34,276 bases of DNA from a bacterium (GCA_024226255.1 JAAELU010000396.1:1-34276); one strand, 5' to 3'; counted from the first letter of the stretch, positions 1-9,425 are shown. The notes: a model not told the origin generated them from the letters alone. Program-made: numbers and translations.

Positions 1-80
1 AGCCCGACCGCTTGACGACGACGCTCAACCTCAGACCCGAACTCCAACACCAACCTCCCAAATCGCTGGGAGGATTCTCC

Positions 81-129
81 AATGTGTTACCGATGTGGTG
101 AGGGAAATGTGTTACCGATGTGGTGAGGG
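81..129. repeat. 25-bp tandem duplication
   Basis: Two identical 24-bp copies (81-104 and 106-129) starting AATGTGTTACCGATG are separated by one A, giving a 25-bp period. No gene covers them convincingly. Multiple short terminal repeats are a feature of some insertion-sequence ends (for example the IS21 family), so this could be the end of a lost or flanking mobile element. That is inference, because no transposase is visible. Confidence 0.8.
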
Positions 130-135
130 CTCCCC

Positions 136-147
136 GATACCTGATAC
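136..147. repeat. GATAC heptad repeat, two units
   Basis: GATAC occurs at 136-140 and 143-147, a 7-nt spacing. It matches the spacing and core of the larger arrays at 10268-10325, 20399-20431 and 20765-20806, so it is probably a short member of the same dispersed intergenic repeat family. Confidence 0.5.
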
Positions 148-216
148 GCCGAAGAGCCCCGGCTACAACAGCACAGTTCTCCTCAGACCCCCGCTCTGCG
201 ACGCCCCCGGAGGTGT

Positions 217-1992
217 TCATCCCTCGTGACGAACCGCTTCGCCGGTCTGCACATCCCAGAGCCCGCGATAGATACCGCCCAGGGTCACGAGTTCGTCGTG
301 GGTGCCGGTCTCGGCGACTTGACCGTCTGACAGTACGTAGATCTGATCAGCATGGCGGATCGTCGAGAGACGATGGGCGATCACGACCGTAGTCCTGCCG
401 ACCGCCACCTTCTCCAGCGATCGCTGGATGGCCGCTTCGGTCTCATTGTCCACCGCCGAGGTCGCTTCGTCGAGGACGAGGATGGGGGGATCGACGAGGA
501 CTGCACGGGCGATCGAGATCCGTTGTCGTTGGCCGCCCGATAGTTTCTGACCGCGCTCACCGACCGTGGTCTCATACCCAGACGGCAGCGCCATGATGAA
601 ATCGTGAGCCTCAGCGACTTCGGCCGCCTCGCGGATCTCGGCCATCGTGGCATGGGGTTTGCCGTAGGCGATATTCTTGGCGACAGAACCGTGGAATAGG
701 AATACGTCCTGACTCACCAATCCAAATGCGCCCCGCAATTCGCGCAGCGCCAACTCGGCGATGTCTACTCCATCTAGCGTGACAGCGCCCTCGTCGACGT
801 CGTAGAACCTCAAGAGCAACTTGATGACGGTCGTCTTGCCTGATCCAGTTGCGCCGACGAAGGCAGTTGTCTTTCCGTCGGGCATCCTGATCGTGACGTC
901 GTGCAGCACTGGGAAACCCGACTCATATGCGAATTCCACGCCGGTGAGAGCCAGTTCTCCTTGCACTTCCCCGAGCACGGTGGCTCCGTCGGTGATCTGC
1001 GGTTCGGTGTCGAGGACGTCGAGAATCCGGTTCGTCGACGCCATGGCCCGCTGGTAGAGATCGAAAGTCTGTCCCAGCCGCGTGAGCGGCCACAGCAGCC
1101 GTTGCGTGAGAAATACCATCACCGAGTAGGCCCCAACTTCCATGCCTCCCTCGAGGGTGCGGAATCCGCCAAAGACCAGTGTCGCCGTGAAGCCAACGAG
1201 GATGACGATGCGGATCATCGGCGAGAAGGCTGAGCTCAACCTGATGGCGCCCCGGTTGGCTACCCGGTAGTCCTCGGACGCTTCGGTCACCCGGTCGACT
1301 TCGCCGGCCTCGGCGGCGAACGCCTTGATGGTGGCCATTCCGCCGAGGTTGTTCGAGAGCAATCCACTAACGGCTCCGGCCTGGTTGCGGACCCTGGCGT
1401 AATGTGGCTCCAGGCTCTTTTGGAACCGGAAAGAGCCCCAAAGAATCACCGGAATCGGCAAAAAGGCCAGCCAAGCGATGCCGGGTGCGATGGTGAAGAA
1501 GATGGCACCGATCAGGATGACCGTAGTTGTCACCTGGATGATGTCGCTGGCACCTTGGTCCATGAACCGCTCCAACTGGTTTACGTCGTCATTGAGGACG
1601 GCAAGCAGGTCGCCTGAGGACTTGTCTTCGAAGTAGCGCATCTCCAGCTCCTGGAGGTGGCCGTAGGTATCGATACGAAGTTGGTGTTGGATCGATTGCG
1701 CCAAGTTGCGCCACTCGATCCCAAGCAGATACTCGAATAGCGACTCGAGCGCCCAAATCGCAAAAGTGATCCCGGCGAGCAGGATGATCTGTGACCGCGG
1801 CGTGGTGACGCCAAAACGGCTGAGGACTGAGCTCTCCTCACGGACGACGACATCGACAGCTGCGCCGATCAAGATGGGCGGAGCGATGTCCATCGCCTTG
1901 TTGAGGAATGACCAGCTCGCCGCCAGGATGATGCGGCGGCGATGGCCGGTGGCATATCGCCACAGTCGTTTCAGTGCCGGGGTGTCGTCCAT
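217..1992 (-). CDS. ABC transporter, fused permease and ATP-binding (exporter half-transporter)
   Basis: This 591-aa protein is a type IV ABC exporter half-transporter, expected to dimerise in the cytoplasmic membrane and export a lipid, drug or peptide; the substrate cannot be told. The N-terminal 310 residues carry the six-helix transmembrane domain. The nucleotide-binding domain follows with Walker [10 protein letters not shown] (380-388), Q-loop Q428, signature LSGGQ (484-488), Walker B ILVLDE ending at E509, and switch histidine H540, so all ATPase elements are intact. It lies 49 nt downstream of the penicillin-binding protein on the same strand and may share its transcript. That pairing would suit a role in envelope assembly, but this is inference. 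The length is normal for the family. Confidence 0.95.
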   Translation of the reverse strand: MDDTPALKRLWRYATGHRRRIILAASWSFLNKAMDIAPPILIGAAVDVVVREESSVLSRFGVTTPRSQIILLAGITFAIWALESLFEYLLGIEWRNLAQSIQHQLRIDTYGHLQELEMRYFEDKSSGDLLAVLNDDVNQLERFMDQGASDIIQVTTTVILIGAIFFTIAPGIAWLAFLPIPVILWGSFRFQKSLEPHYARVRNQAGAVSGLLSNNLGGMATIKAFAAEAGEVDRVTEASEDYRVANRGAIRLSSAFSPMIRIVILVGFTATLVFGGFRTLEGGMEVGAYSVMVFLTQRLLWPLTRLGQTFDLYQRAMASTNRILDVLDTEPQITDGATVLGEVQGELALTGVEFAYESGFPVLHDVTIRMPDGKTTAFVGATGSGKTTVIKLLLRFYDVDEGAVTLDGVDIAELALRELRGAFGLVSQDVFLFHGSVAKNIAYGKPHATMAEIREAAEVAEAHDFIMALPSGYETTVGERGQKLSGGQRQRISIARAVLVDPPILVLDEATSAVDNETEAAIQRSLEKVAVGRTTVVIAHRLSTIRHADQIYVLSDGQVAETGTHDELVTLGGIYRGLWDVQTGEAVRHEG

Positions 1993-2041
1993 GTCCGACG
2001 CAGGCTAGGCGGAGCAAGCCGTTTGTCAGCCGGGACAGGCC

Positions 2042-4528
2042 TCAGGGCGCGACGCCGACGACGAATACGATTACCCGTCCGGGCTTGACCGTTTCTCCCG
2101 GCCCCGGCCGAATGGTGATGATGCGACCGATGTTGTCCTCGTCGACGCGTTCTACGATTCGGTACGTTACGTTGAGGCCGGTGCGGCTGTTGAACCTCTC
2201 GATGCGGTTCTCGATAGATGAGGCGGGCGCGCCAATCCAATGAGCCGGAATCGTGGCGGCTTCACCGGTCGATACCCGCACCGTTACGGAGGCGCCCTGC
2301 CGGATCTCAGTACCCGGGCTGGGGCTTTGGCTGAGAATGGTCCCGACGGGAGAGTCTGACGAGACTTCGATGATCGACGGGTTGAGCCCGGCGTGAAGGA
2401 TGGCCCTCCTTGCCTCCGCTTCGGTCATTCCAGTTACATCCGGGACCTCGGTGATCGGGACCTTGTAGTAGTTACCGACACCGTCAGGATCTGGCGGGAA
2501 GTCGACAATCGGAAGATCCTGAGTCGCATACAGCATGAACTGTTTCCAAATCGGCGCTGCCAAGGTTCCACCGAACGCCCTCTGGTAGGACTGAGTTCGC
2601 TGATTGAGGTCGTCCCAGACCTTGAAGTTGACCATCTCGACCTGAGCGTCGGCATGGCCCACCCAGACGGCCGTGGTGTACTGCGGGATGTAGCCCATGA
2701 ACCAGACATCACGGAAGTTCTGGGCAGTGCCCGTTTTGCCGGCCTGGGGCCGTCCGATGTTGGCCCGGGTGGCGGTTCCCTGGCTGACGACCTTCTCCAT
2801 TGTTTTGACCACTGCCGCCGTGAGCGCCTCGTCGAGCACCCTGGTGCGCTCCACTTCGTGCTGGTAGACGACGTTGCCGGCTGCGTCTTCGATCTTTTCG
2901 ATGAGGTAGGACTCGACCCGCTCGCCGTAATTGGCCAGAGTTGAGTAGGCAGACGCCATCTCGAGGGGGCTGACGCTCTGCGTGCCGAGGGCGATCGAAG
3001 GAACGGCGTTCAGCGGAGATTCGATGCCCATCCGGTGGGCGGTGTCTGCGATGTTCTCGGGGCCGACGGCCACCGACACCTGGGCGTAGACCGTGTTGGT
3101 GGAGAAGTAGGTGGCTTGTTCGAGTGTGCGTAGGCCGGATCCCCCGGAACCGGCATTGCGGACTGTCCAGATATTGCCCTGCGGACTGCACGGGACGCCG
3201 CAGTCGATCTTCTGCGGGCTGGTCTGGTCGAAGTAGCTGGCCAAGGTGATTTGGAGGCCTGACTTGCTGCCTCGTTCGAGGGCGGTGACCAAAGCGAACG
3301 GTTTGAAGCTGGAGCCCGCTTGGCGTCTTCCCTTGGTGGCCAGGTCGTACGGCCGCTGGCCCGCCTCGATGTCGTTGCCGAAATCGAGACCGCTCGACAT
3401 GACACGAACGGCTCCGGTGCCGTTCTCGACCATCGCAATGGCGCCGGTGGGGCCGTCGAGATCTTGGAACCATGCCCGCAAGATCCGGTTGGCTTCGGTC
3501 TGCAACTCATGGTTGACGGTGACAGTCACCTTGAGCCCGCCGCCGCCTGCGCAGTTGGTGTCGTCGGCCGGACACCCGAATAGAGCACGTTTTCGCTGTG
3601 TGTAAGTGTCGCCGAGGCCGTATGCCGGGCTCGAGAGGATCTCTTCGCGAGCCGCGATGATTACTTCCGGAGATAGCTGGTCGAACTCCTCGTGTTCAAC
3701 GGGTGCCAGCGGCTCAGCCATGGCAGCAACAGCTTCGCGAGATGTGATGAACCCGTTGACTTCCATTTGCCGAATGGCGGCGTTCCGGGCTCGGATCACG
3801 GTCTCGGGCCGGGTCCTCAGGTTGTACAGGGACGGATTGCGCAAGGGGGTAGCCATAGCGGTCGCCTCGGCAATCGTGACGTCCTTCAGATCCTTCCCCC
3901 AGTACTCCTGAGCTGCCGCTTGGATTCCGTAGGCGTTCTGGCCGAAGAACATGGAGTTCAGGTAGAACTCGAGGATCTGATCCTTGGTGTACCGGTTCTC
4001 GAGTTCGGCGGCAATTACTGCCTCGCAGATCTTGCGTTCAAGGGTCTGCTCGGAGGACAGGAAGTTCTGTTTGACGACCTGTTGAGTGATCGTGGAGCCA
4101 CCCTGGAGATTTCCGCCTTGATAGATTTCGATGGCGGCTCTGGCGATTGCGGTGTAGTCGATGCCGTCGTGTTCATAGAATTCCGCATCCTCGGCGGCGA
4201 GGATGGCGTTGATCACCGTCTCCGGGATGTCATCGAGGCTGATGGGTTGGCTGTTGCGCTCGCTGAGTTTTCCGAGCAACACACCGTCTTCGGTATAGAG
4301 CTCGGAGAGACTGCCGACGGCGGGAAACTCGAGGACAAACTGGTCTGGATCGCAGAGCCAGCGCTCTTCGAGGTCTTCGATGGTGCCAAAGGCGGCGTCC
4401 GCCTCCAGAAAGGTGAACAGGCCGAACAAGGACGCGCCGAGCAGAGCTACCACCGCGATGAAGGCCAGCGAGGTCAGTCGCCGACCGCGGCGCTCTTTCC
4501 GTTCCGCAAGATGTATGTTTTTGTCCAT
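2042..4528 (-). CDS. Bifunctional class A penicillin-binding protein with two PASTA domains
   Basis: This 828-aa enzyme would polymerise and cross-link peptidoglycan on the outer face of the membrane. A basic cytoplasmic start is followed by a membrane anchor (about 20-42). The GT51 glycosyltransferase domain (about 80-260) has the catalytic-type glutamate E113 in AAEDAEFYEH and a GGSTITQQ motif (143-150). The transpeptidase domain has SSFK (S406, K409), STN (476-478) and KTG (598-600), so the penicillin-binding triad is complete. Two C-terminal PASTA repeats (about 695-755 and 759-826) match actinobacterial PonA-type enzymes. Both activities should be functional. The ATG start precedes a basic segment and anchor. 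The gene is divergent from the mutase gene, with 176 nt between them, and lies upstream of an ABC exporter. Confidence 0.96.
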   Translation of the reverse strand: MDKNIHLAERKERRGRRLTSLAFIAVVALLGASLFGLFTFLEADAAFGTIEDLEERWLCDPDQFVLEFPAVGSLSELYTEDGVLLGKLSERNSQPISLDDIPETVINAILAAEDAEFYEHDGIDYTAIARAAIEIYQGGNLQGGSTITQQVVKQNFLSSEQTLERKICEAVIAAELENRYTKDQILEFYLNSMFFGQNAYGIQAAAQEYWGKDLKDVTIAEATAMATPLRNPSLYNLRTRPETVIRARNAAIRQMEVNGFITSREAVAAMAEPLAPVEHEEFDQLSPEVIIAAREEILSSPAYGLGDTYTQRKRALFGCPADDTNCAGGGGLKVTVTVNHELQTEANRILRAWFQDLDGPTGAIAMVENGTGAVRVMSSGLDFGNDIEAGQRPYDLATKGRRQAGSSFKPFALVTALERGSKSGLQITLASYFDQTSPQKIDCGVPCSPQGNIWTVRNAGSGGSGLRTLEQATYFSTNTVYAQVSVAVGPENIADTAHRMGIESPLNAVPSIALGTQSVSPLEMASAYSTLANYGERVESYLIEKIEDAAGNVVYQHEVERTRVLDEALTAAVVKTMEKVVSQGTATRANIGRPQAGKTGTAQNFRDVWFMGYIPQYTTAVWVGHADAQVEMVNFKVWDDLNQRTQSYQRAFGGTLAAPIWKQFMLYATQDLPIVDFPPDPDGVGNYYKVPITEVPDVTGMTEAEARRAILHAGLNPSIIEVSSDSPVGTILSQSPSPGTEIRQGASVTVRVSTGEAATIPAHWIGAPASSIENRIERFNSRTGLNVTYRIVERVDEDNIGRIITIRPGPGETVKPGRVIVFVVGVAP

Positions 4529-4704
4529 AGGGAAAAGGTTCGATACCCGTTACAGAGACGTCATGGAAGTCAGAATGGTTCCTGATTTAGCATTTGGTGG
4601 GCGCTAGTCGAAGATGATCGTGAACCGTGGCTCATGATAGGTAGCGCGAGGATTATCGCAGCGGATTCCATCTAGTAGCCCTGGTCAAACAGAGGGAGCG
4701 GCAA

Positions 4705-6276
4705 TTGGGGCAAAAACCTGAAGACGACAAGGTGTCCGGAGCGAGTGTCGCCGGGCCTGATGACCTGGCGGGTTGGGACCCGGCGAGTCAGCTAGGTCAC
4801 CCGGGTGACTATCCCTACACGCGGGGTCCATATGAGTCTATGTACCAGGGCCGGCAATGGACGATGCGCCAATATGCCGGGTTCGGAACCGCCGCTCAAA
4901 CCAACGCCCGCTTCCGGTCCCTGCTGGACGCCGGCCAGACGGGGCTGTCTGTTGCCTTTGATCTGCCGACGCAGATGGGCCTCGACTCCGATGACCCGCT
5001 GGCTGTGGGTGAAGTCGGCAAAGTGGGGGTTGCCATTGACTCCATCGACGACATGCGAATCCTCTTCAACGGAATCCCGCTTGGTGAAGTCACCACCTCG
5101 ATGACTATCAATTCCACCGCTCCCATCCTGCTGCTGCTGTATCAATTGGTGGCTGAGGAGCAAGGGGCCCCTCCCGGCGGCATCCGTGGAACCACCCAGA
5201 ACGACATTCTCAAGGAGTACATCGCTCGGGGCACCTACATCTATCCCGTGGCGCCGTCGATGCGTCTGGCAACCGATCTGATTGCGTATGCAGCCGAGGA
5301 GTTGCCCAACTGGAACACGGTTTCCATCTCCGGATATCACATTCGAGAGGCGGGCTCGACGGCCGCCCAAGAGATCGCGTTCACGATTGCCAATGGTCTC
5401 GCCTATGTGCGAGCCGCCGAAAAGGCGGGCCTCGACGTCGACTTGTTTGCTCCTCGATTGTCGTTCTTCTGGAACTCTCACAACGATTTTCTCGAGGAGG
5501 TTGCCAAATTCCGCGCGGCGCGGCGGCTGTGGGCTCGATTGATGCGGGACGTCATCGGTGCCGCCAATCCGGCATCGTGGAAGATGCGCTTTCATACGCA
5601 AACGGCCGGTTCGACGCTGACCGCCCAGCAGCCACACAACAATATTGTGCGGACCACTCTCCAGGCTTTGGCGGCCGTTCTCGGAGGCACCCAGTCTCTG
5701 CACACCAATTCGTTCGACGAAGCTCTCGGGCTGCCGACCGAGGAATCCGCACTTATCGCGCTGCGTACCCAGCAGATCATTGGGTCCGAGAGTGGTGTCG
5801 CCAATTCGGTCGACCCTCTTGCCGGGTCCTACTACATCGAATCGATGACGGACCGGCTCGAAGCCGAGGCCCGAGGTCTCATTGATCAGATCGATGCTCT
5901 TGGAGGGGCCGAATCTGCAATTGAGGCTGGATTCCAGCAGCGCGAAATCGAGGAAGCCGCATACGCCGCGGCGCGTGCCATTGATTCTGGCGAGTCGCGC
6001 ATCGTCGGAGTGAACGCCTTCGTGTCAGAGGAGGGGAGTTCCTTCCCGGTCCTGGCCGTGGACCCCTCGCTCGAAGCGAACCAGGTTGATGAGTTGGCGC
6101 GGCGCCGCCTCGCCCGAGACAGCGACCGGGTGGACTCATTGCTGGCTGATATCGCGATGACGGCATCCGGCACTGACAACTTGCTCCACCCCATCAGGGC
6201 GGCCCTCGGGGCCGGTGCCACTGTTGGTGAGGTTTCGAGTTCGATGCGACAGGTATTCGGCCGCTACCAAGCCTGA
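4705..6276 (+). CDS. Methylmalonyl-CoA mutase large (catalytic) subunit, stand-alone
   Basis: This 523-aa protein is the TIM-barrel catalytic part of an adenosylcobalamin acyl-CoA mutase, interconverting methylmalonyl-CoA and succinyl-CoA. The substrate assignment rests on Y57 in RQYAGF and R175 in IARGTYIYP, 37 residues before H212 of SGYH. These align with Tyr89, Arg207 and His244 of the Propionibacterium enzyme, whereas isobutyryl-CoA mutases have Phe and Gln at the first two positions. The protein ends where the B12-binding domain would begin, so it needs a separate small subunit that is not in this window. A TTG start is chosen because GAGGGAG lies 6 nt upstream and the family N-terminus fits. 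It belongs functionally with the carboxylase at 20.8-24.2 kb. Confidence 0.93.
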   Translation: MGQKPEDDKVSGASVAGPDDLAGWDPASQLGHPGDYPYTRGPYESMYQGRQWTMRQYAGFGTAAQTNARFRSLLDAGQTGLSVAFDLPTQMGLDSDDPLAVGEVGKVGVAIDSIDDMRILFNGIPLGEVTTSMTINSTAPILLLLYQLVAEEQGAPPGGIRGTTQNDILKEYIARGTYIYPVAPSMRLATDLIAYAAEELPNWNTVSISGYHIREAGSTAAQEIAFTIANGLAYVRAAEKAGLDVDLFAPRLSFFWNSHNDFLEEVAKFRAARRLWARLMRDVIGAANPASWKMRFHTQTAGSTLTAQQPHNNIVRTTLQALAAVLGGTQSLHTNSFDEALGLPTEESALIALRTQQIIGSESGVANSVDPLAGSYYIESMTDRLEAEARGLIDQIDALGGAESAIEAGFQQREIEEAAYAAARAIDSGESRIVGVNAFVSEEGSSFPVLAVDPSLEANQVDELARRRLARDSDRVDSLLADIAMTASGTDNLLHPIRAALGAGATVGEVSSSMRQVFGRYQA

Positions 6277-6325
6277 GCTGGGGGATGCCGACACCTGTGG
6301 TGGACCGGCGTTACTCTCTCGCCTC

Positions 6326-7687
6326 ATGGATTCCAACCAGCCGGCTCGATTTCTGGTCATCGGCGGCGGCCCCGCCGGCCACGCCGCAGCGACGACCGCA
6401 GCCATGTTCGGCGCCGACGTCACGCTGGTCGAGGATACGATCATTGGTGGGTCGGCTCATCTACTCGATTGTGTTCCGTCGAAGGCGATGGTCGCCTCCT
6501 CGGCCCGGTTGGCGAACCTTCGCGCCGCCGAGGGGGTTGGCATCGGTGGTGCCGGCGGTGGCGCCATCGATATGGACCACTTGGACGCCCATCTAGCCAG
6601 GGTCACCTCGCGGTTGGCCGCCGGTTTCACTGACATGATCGAGTCCCAAGGTGTCAATATCGTCCGGGGTCGAGGCCGGTTCGTGTCTCCCCACACGGCC
6701 GAGGTCGACACCGACGATGGGGTCGTCGAACTCGAATTCGACGAGGCCCTGGTGTCAACCGGGTCCCGACCCTGGGTGCCCGACTGGGCGGAGTTGGATG
6801 ACCGAATCATCACGACGCGAGAGGCATACGACCTCCCCGAGCTACCCGAGCATCTTGTAGTCGTCGGTTCGGGCGTCACGGGCGTGGAGATGGTTCATAT
6901 CTTTTCGAGCCTCGGGTCGCAGGTCACACTTCTTGTCTCGCGCCACCACGTTCTGCCGCACCGCGACACCGAGGTCGCCATGGTCCTCGAGGAAGACTTT
7001 CTGGAGCGAGGTGTGGCGCTCTTGAAAGGGAGCCGGGCCAACAGCGCAAAACGCGACGGTGACGAAGTGGTAGTCACGACCGAAGACGGTCGGGTTGTCA
7101 CCGGCAGCCACTGCCTGCTGGCGGTCGGTTCGGTTCCGAACACGCAGGGCCTCGGCCTCGAGGACATCGGCGTTGAATTGTCGGGAGGGTTTGTTGAGAT
7201 CGACGAGATGCAGCGCAGTTCGCTGCCGCACATCTACGCAGCCGGCGATATCTCAGGCAAAATGCCACTCTCATCGGTGGCGTCGGTGCAGGGCCGGATT
7301 GTCGGGCGGCAGGTAGTCGGTCGATCTGTCGAGCCGCTCGATTACGGCAAGGTAGCCCAGGCGATCTTCACCAAGCCGGAGATTGCCTCGGTAGGACTCG
7401 AGGAAGTCGATGCAGCGGCCGAAGGCCGCAAGGTCCGCATCACCAAGGTGCCACTGGCGGCTAATCCGAAGGCGCTCATCGTCGGTGACCCGCGGGGCTT
7501 CGTGAAGGTGATCTCAGACCCGGCCACGCGTGAGGTGCTTGGAGGGACGATCGTTGGTCGTCACGCCGCAGAGCTGATCGCCACAATCGCCCTCGCAGTC
7601 ACTGCCGGCCTTCGAGTCGATCAGCTCTTTGATGCCGTCCTGGTCCACCCATCTCTGTCAGAGAGTGTCTCCGAGGCTGCTGAATAA
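6326..7687 (+). CDS. LpdA-type FAD/NAD(P)-dependent oxidoreductase lacking the first redox cysteine
   Basis: This 453-aa protein belongs to the pyridine nucleotide-disulfide reductase family. It has an N-terminal FAD-binding GGGPAG (13-18), a second Rossmann motif GSGVTG in the middle, a FAD motif ending in AAGDIS, and a C-terminal dimerisation domain with HPSLSE. Where dihydrolipoamide dehydrogenases have CxxxxC, this protein reads GGSAHLLDC, so the first cysteine is Ala44 and only Cys49 remains. It should therefore not be a classical disulfide reductase. The same loss is known in Mycobacterium tuberculosis LpdA (Rv3303c), an NAD(P)H quinone reductase, which is my preferred role. The open frame extends upstream into the mutase gene, but the ATG at 6326 places the Rossmann motif at the usual distance. 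It follows the mutase by 49 nt. Confidence 0.88.
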   Translation: MDSNQPARFLVIGGGPAGHAAATTAAMFGADVTLVEDTIIGGSAHLLDCVPSKAMVASSARLANLRAAEGVGIGGAGGGAIDMDHLDAHLARVTSRLAAGFTDMIESQGVNIVRGRGRFVSPHTAEVDTDDGVVELEFDEALVSTGSRPWVPDWAELDDRIITTREAYDLPELPEHLVVVGSGVTGVEMVHIFSSLGSQVTLLVSRHHVLPHRDTEVAMVLEEDFLERGVALLKGSRANSAKRDGDEVVVTTEDGRVVTGSHCLLAVGSVPNTQGLGLEDIGVELSGGFVEIDEMQRSSLPHIYAAGDISGKMPLSSVASVQGRIVGRQVVGRSVEPLDYGKVAQAIFTKPEIASVGLEEVDAAAEGRKVRITKVPLAANPKALIVGDPRGFVKVISDPATREVLGGTIVGRHAAELIATIALAVTAGLRVDQLFDAVLVHPSLSESVSEAAE

Positions 7688-7717
7688 GGGAACGGGCCTG
7701 GCACCGGAGGCGTTCCC
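7688..7717 (+). terminator. Weak hairpin after the LpdA-type gene
   Basis: GGGAACG (7688-7694) directly follows the TAA stop and pairs with CGTTCCC (7711-7717) across a 16-nt loop. There is no U-run, so this is a weak terminator candidate. Confidence 0.3.
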
Positions 7718-7830
7718 CGGAGCTCCCGGCAACGCTTGGTGTTCGGGGGGCGGGGCCAGCCGGGGGCGGTATCACCACATACCCAAAACTGGTCATGCCA
7801 AATGGGCCGCCCAACCCTATCTCGATCCTT

Positions 7831-7840
7831 TGCATATGCA
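7831..7840. promoter_or_regulatory. 10-bp palindrome TGCATATGCA upstream of the first Tat gene
   Basis: The perfect palindrome TGCATATGCA lies 79 nt before the ATG at 7920. It shares its CATATG core with the palindrome CACATATGTG before the second Tat gene. It could be an operator, but a 10-bp palindrome can arise by chance. Confidence 0.3.
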
Positions 7841-7919
7841 GACAGTGGTTGATCGAATACGTTTGGTGTCCGGTGTGGAGCAGAGGGCGTCGCGCCAAAC
7901 AGGGACCAGGGGGGTTTCA

Positions 7920-8561
7920 ATGGATCATGAAGTAGATGCTGCGACAGCAGAGTTGGGTGGCGAAGGCGCCAGCAGGCGCGAGTTCATCAAGAAGGCCGGG
8001 GTTGTGGCCGGGGCGACGGCGTGGGCAGTACCCACCATGCAGATCATCAACATGGCCGGCGCCAGTGCCCAGACCAACGGATCGGTAGTCGACCCTACGA
8101 GACCACCGTCGTCAACCACGACACGGCCACCGACCACACATCCGCCGAAGTGTGACTACTGGAAGGCGACTGCCATTTGGCACTGCGAAGAGCCCGATGG
8201 GCATCCCGGAGCGGCCAACGATGGCGACGGTAGGTGTTTGGACGGCTACTGGATGTGGGTTGACAGGTCGGGTCCGTGCATCAAGGGCTACCCGAACCGC
8301 GTACCGCCCAAGGGCGTCTACTTCGGCAGGGACTCCAACATGTATCGAGCCCATGTCGGGATCGAACTGCGCGGATGCAAATTGGTTGCGATTCAGGCAC
8401 CATACGGTGATGACGGTTGCCTCGAGGGTCAGATTGTCGACGGAGGCTATGGCGCCGTCATCGGCGCTCCGGTTGCCGACGACAACGGCAACGGGCATCA
8501 CGGCCTGAAGGTGATCGAAGTGCTCATCGAGTGCTGCGCGGACAACGACTACGAGGAATAA
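7920..8561 (+). CDS. Tat-exported cysteine-rich protein, copy 1
   Basis: I do not recognise a described family for this 213-aa protein. The N-terminus carries a twin-arginine motif SRREFIKKAG, a hydrophobic stretch and a plausible cleavage site after GASAQ, so it should cross the membrane through the Tat pathway. A short proline/threonine linker (SSTTTRPPTTHPP) leads to a C-terminal domain of about 140 residues with eight cysteines, the last two adjacent (IECC). The pattern resembles the two following genes, but the domain is longer and more diverged. The ATG is preceded by a purine-rich GGGGGG block. The open frame upstream into the previous gene is ignored because the Tat signal fixes the start. 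A GC-rich hairpin follows the stop. Function unknown; it is likely cell-surface or secreted. Confidence 0.8.
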   Translation: MDHEVDAATAELGGEGASRREFIKKAGVVAGATAWAVPTMQIINMAGASAQTNGSVVDPTRPPSSTTTRPPTTHPPKCDYWKATAIWHCEEPDGHPGAANDGDGRCLDGYWMWVDRSGPCIKGYPNRVPPKGVYFGRDSNMYRAHVGIELRGCKLVAIQAPYGDDGCLEGQIVDGGYGAVIGAPVADDNGNGHHGLKVIEVLIECCADNDYEE

Positions 8562-8585
8562 GCGGCTTTCCGCAGAAGCAAACGT

Positions 8586-8609
8586 GGGGCGGGCCAGACG
8601 GCCCGCCCC
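8586..8609 (+). terminator. Intrinsic-type terminator after Tat gene copy 1
   Basis: GGGGCGGGCC pairs perfectly with GGCCCGCCCC across an AGAC tetraloop, followed by AATCGTTCTT. The 10-bp G/C stem 25 nt after the stop makes this a good terminator despite the weak U-tract. It implies that the next Tat gene has its own promoter. Confidence 0.75.
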
Positions 8610-8702
8610 AATCGTTCTTCGGGCTAACTCATTAGTGACTACGACTATTGCATCATCTGGACCATTTTGTCTCGGAGCCCTGTGCAGTGAGTGGTTGGTG
8701 GA

Positions 8703-8727
8703 CTACGTTACGTAGCACACATATGTG
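8703..8727. promoter_or_regulatory. Paired inverted repeats upstream of Tat gene copy 2
   Basis: CTACGT-T-ACGTAG (8703-8715) is followed by the perfect palindrome CACATATGTG (8718-8727), 64 nt before the ATG at 8791. A related pair occurs before copy 3 at nearly the same distance, so this is a candidate operator or control region. The bound factor is unknown. Confidence 0.5.
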
Positions 8728-8790
8728 AATCTCGTGACCGGGTGGGCTTCCGGCACGAGGGGGAAGACCCAGGAGTAGGGGGCATCAAGC

Positions 8791-9372
8791 ATGCATGACG
8801 AGAGCCACGAGAGTACGAGCGACAGCCGTCGCGATTTTCTGAAGAAGGCGGGCGCCGCCGCTTGGGTCGTTCCGACCCTGCAGGTTGTCAATATGGCATC
8901 GGCCGGGGCACAGACCACCGGTTCGATGGTGACGACCACCCCACCGCCTTCGACCACGTCTACAACGTCGACCACATCGACCACATCGACCACGTCGACT
9001 ACGACGACCACCACGACCGAACCGCCAGACGAGTGCAAGGAGTACTTCCTCTGCCGAATCAAGGCGGATTGGGAAGGCGACGGTTGGGACTGGGATTCGG
9101 GCGTTGGCGCCAACGATTGCATTCAAGACGGCGACTGGCGCCGCTGCGATGGAAAAGAAATGGGTGCTTCGATCTCGGGCGACGATAAGTCAGCTTCGGT
9201 CACCGTGCCCAAGGGCTGCGAGATCGTGCGGGCGGCTCACAAAGCCGGCCAGGCGTGCCTGCCGGCATCGATCTCCAACGGTGGTCGCACAGCAACCTTC
9301 ACGGCGAACCCGAAGGACATCTCGCATGTCGAGCTCGTCGTCAAGTGCTGCGCCGACGATCTGGTTAATTAG
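8791..9372 (+). CDS. Tat-exported cysteine-rich protein, copy 2
   Basis: This 193-aa protein has a Tat signal SRRDFLKKAG followed by a hydrophobic segment ending SAGAQ, then a threonine/serine linker coded by 9-bp DNA repeats, then a roughly 110-residue C-terminal domain. That domain has eight cysteines: an initial C-x5-C, four single cysteines, and a final CC after the strand-like VELVVK. It is clearly a close paralogue of the gene at 9640, with matching sequence from the signal to the last cysteines and in the upstream DNA. The ATG is supported by a GGAG/GGGGG purine block 8-15 nt upstream. No known domain is recognisable. The linker and signal indicate a surface or secreted protein, possibly disulfide-bonded. 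Confidence 0.85.
   Translation: MHDESHESTSDSRRDFLKKAGAAAWVVPTLQVVNMASAGAQTTGSMVTTTPPPSTTSTTSTTSTTSTTSTTTTTTTEPPDECKEYFLCRIKADWEGDGWDWDSGVGANDCIQDGDWRRCDGKEMGASISGDDKSASVTVPKGCEIVRAAHKAGQACLPASISNGGRTATFTANPKDISHVELVVKCCADDLVN
8957..9021. repeat. Thr/Ser-coding tandem repeat in Tat gene copy 2
   Basis: 9-bp units of the type TCGACCACA, grading into ACN codons, encode the STTSTT linker. The tract is prone to slippage, so linker length may vary between strains. Confidence 0.7.
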
Positions 9373-9397
9373 CCGTCCAACTAGGGACAGTCGACTG

Positions 9398-9425
9398 GCG
9401 GGGCGCTCCGAATGGGGCGCCCCGC
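9398..9425 (+). terminator. Terminator-like hairpin after Tat gene copy 2
   Basis: GCGGGGCGCTCC pairs with GGGGCGCCCCGC (one G-T pair) across a GAAT loop, followed by TTCTGTT. It lies 25 nt after the stop, the same arrangement as after copy 1. Confidence 0.75.

Noticed and set aside
3..101. Short left-edge open frame ending in TGA near the 25-bp repeat, possibly a transposase tail
   Set aside because: Only 32 codons, no recognisable motif, and it enters from outside the window; a transposase origin cannot be supported.
3692..4585. 297-aa plus-strand ORF over the penicillin-binding protein
   Set aside because: The opposite frame contains a complete, motif-bearing class A PBP; this is a shadow.
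4792..5703. 303-aa minus-strand ORF over the mutase
   Set aside because: Shadow of the mutase, which has all family residues.
4705..6276. Isobutyryl-CoA mutase identity
   Set aside because: Tyr in RQYAGF and Arg in IARGTY match methylmalonyl-CoA mutase, not the Phe/Gln pair of isobutyryl-CoA mutase.
6326..7687. Dihydrolipoamide dehydrogenase (E3) identity
   Set aside because: The first redox cysteine is Ala and no lipoyl enzyme genes are nearby.
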